Assembly (NCBI GenBank): GCA_019689775.1
Contig: JADGGV010000253.1
Span: forward strand, 1-6,295
DNA from: Gemmatimonadota bacterium
GTDB taxonomy: Bacteria > Gemmatimonadota > Gemmatimonadetes > Longimicrobiales > RSA9
Direction: 5' to 3'
Length of the DNA stretch: 6,295 nucleotides
Below are positions 5,560 through 6,295 of the stretch, piece after piece. Each line of letters starts with the position of its first letter. Position 1 is the stretch's first letter. The position numbers and the translations under genes are program-made. The notes under the pieces were generated by a model. It made no database searches and was not told where the DNA came from. It saw only the letters and a list, made by a program, of their open reading frames with translations.

Positions 5560-6295
5560 TCAACGCCCTCCGTGCGGCGCGGCGGGGACCAGCACCTGCT
5601 CGCCGTCGCGCAGCCCGCCGAGCACCTCCACCGAGTCGCCCGAGGCGACGCCGATCCGGACCCAGCGCAGCTCGGATCCCGCGGCGGTCCGGACCCGGAC
5701 GCCCGTGAGGTCCCCCTCCCGCGTGATCGCCTGCGCCGGCACCACGATCGCCGGGCGCGTGCCCTGCGGCAGCAGCAGCGCGGCCGCGCTCCCCGCCAGG
5801 TGGCGCCCGTCACGGTTCGGCACCACCGCATTCACGCGGTAGAGACTGCCGTCACCCGCCGGCACCACCCCCTCGACCACCGCCAGCACCGGCTCCCCCT
5901 CGATCGTCGCCCGCACCGTGTCGCCGCGCGCCACCTCCCGCACCGCATCCGGCGCCGCGCTCACGACGATGCGCAGCCGCGAGTCGTCCTCGATCGTCAG
6001 CAGTGGCGCACCGGGCGCCGCGAACGCCCCCGGATCCACCGAGCGACGCGTGACCGTGCCCGCGAACGGCGCCCGCACGACCGCGTACGCGCGCGCCGCC
6101 ACCAGCTCCGCGCCGCCCGCGCGCGCCGCCCGCACGCCCGCCTCCGCCCGGGCCAGCGCCGTCTCCGCCGCGTCGAGCTGCGCCTTCGGCGCCGCCTCCT
6201 CCGCGTACAGCGCCCGCATCCGCGCGGCCTGCGCCTCCGCCTCGCGCCGCACCGCCTCCGCCTCCGCCCGCGCCGCCTCCGCCCGCGCCCCCAGC
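5560..6295 (-). CDS. Periplasmic adaptor (membrane fusion protein) of RND pump, 3' part
   Basis: The gene enters from the right edge; 244 residues and the stop are visible. They begin in an Ala/Glu/Arg-rich helix (visible residues 1-30), turn at YAEEAAPKAQLD (30-41) and return along a second helix to about 68: the coiled-coil hairpin of HlyD/AcrA-type adaptors. Then comes the second half of the lipoyl domain, VVRAPFAGTVTRRSVDPGAF (72-91), ending in LLTIEDD, followed by the beta-barrel (about 105-180) and the membrane-proximal domain (about 181-235, with VPAQAITREGD and VEVLGGLRDGEQVLVP). The missing N-terminus should hold the export signal and the first lipoyl half. The hairpin looks short. 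The protein would sit in the periplasm and bridge the permease to an outer-membrane channel, whose gene is not in the window. A GTG at 6252 is internal to the coiled coil and is not the start. The stop TGA is 2 bp from the permease ATG. Confidence 0.93.
   Translation of the reverse strand, partial: LGARAEAARAEAEAVRREAEAQAARMRALYAEEAAPKAQLDAAETALARAEAGVRAARAGGAELVAARAYAVVRAPFAGTVTRRSVDPGAFAAPGAPLLTIEDDSRLRIVVSAAPDAVREVARGDTVRATIEGEPVLAVVEGVVPAGDGSLYRVNAVVPNRDGRHLAGSAAALLLPQGTRPAIVVPAQAITREGDLTGVRVRTAAGSELRWVRIGVASGDSVEVLGGLRDGEQVLVPAAPHGGR
5566..5571 (-). promoter_or_regulatory. Ribosome binding site deciding the permease start
   Basis: On the minus strand GGAGGG (5571-5566) lies 8 bases before ATG at 5557 but only 2 bases before the in-frame TTG at 5563. 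The spacing favours the ATG. The site is inside the last codons of the adaptor gene, consistent with coupled translation. Confidence 0.68.

Noticed and set aside
5561..5563. TTG as the permease start, giving a 4-bp overlap with the adaptor stop
   Set aside because: Only 2 bases separate it from GGAGGG, whereas ATG at 5557 is 8 bases away; the difference is two residues and is not certain.
4986..5831. Minus-strand open frame of 281 codons across the adaptor-permease junction
   Set aside because: It is a frame shadow of the two real genes, with Arg/Gly/Ala-rich text and no motif.
2363..5842. Plus-strand open frame of 1159 codons opposite the permease and adaptor
   Set aside because: It is a mirror of real genes in GC-rich DNA: the peptide is an Arg/His/Asp/Gln-rich string without domains, while the minus strand encodes a complete RND permease.
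1..6295. Search for CRISPR arrays, tRNA or rRNA genes, insertion sequences, integrases and phage genes
   Set aside because: No regularly spaced repeats, transposase motifs, terminal repeats with target duplications or tRNA-like folds were seen by eye.

Overview
The window is very GC-rich bacterial DNA with strong G/C preference at third codon positions, so most spurious frames stay open for long stretches. It suggests an aerobic, Gram-negative soil or environmental bacterium: there is a SURF1 cytochrome oxidase assembly factor, a tripartite-type RND exporter, a lipoprotein and a Sec-exported protein. The lipoprotein C-terminus and the start of the left-edge exported protein resemble, from memory, uncharacterised proteins of Gemmatimonadota. 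That placement is a guess and is not proven by the sequence.

Layout from left to right. (1) 1-183, minus: the start of a Sec-exported protein of unknown function, cut by the left edge. (2) 184-540: a divergent intergenic region with an AT-rich island carrying a 7-bp inverted repeat at 222-251, then a low-complexity GC-rich leader. (3) 541-945, plus: a small lipoprotein. (4) 954-989: a perfect 13-bp hairpin between two convergent genes. (5) 991-1746, minus: SURF1. (6) 1747-1871: a spacer with no convincing gene, whose inverted repeat holds the SURF1 start codon. (7) 1872-6295, minus: a compact efflux operon, transcribed right to left. It encodes a periplasmic adaptor (cut by the right edge), an RND permease of 1078 residues, a 96-residue PII-like protein and a 69-residue DUF2892-type membrane protein.

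The efflux genes are tightly packed: a 2-bp gap, a 62-bp overlap and a 10-bp gap. They are very probably co-transcribed and translationally coupled. The adaptor and permease would span the inner membrane and periplasm and work with an outer-membrane channel not seen here. The PII-like protein is the likely cytoplasmic regulator or sensor of the permease, and the small membrane protein an accessory. The permease has the Asp-Asp proton-relay pair of AcrB-type pumps but lacks the extra Asp of CzcA-type metal pumps, and has Arg where AcrB has the relay Lys. Its substrate cannot be read from the sequence. I saw no tRNA, rRNA, CRISPR array, insertion sequence or integrase. The most interesting element is the pump with its built-in PII-like partner; this gene arrangement is known in outline but poorly understood.
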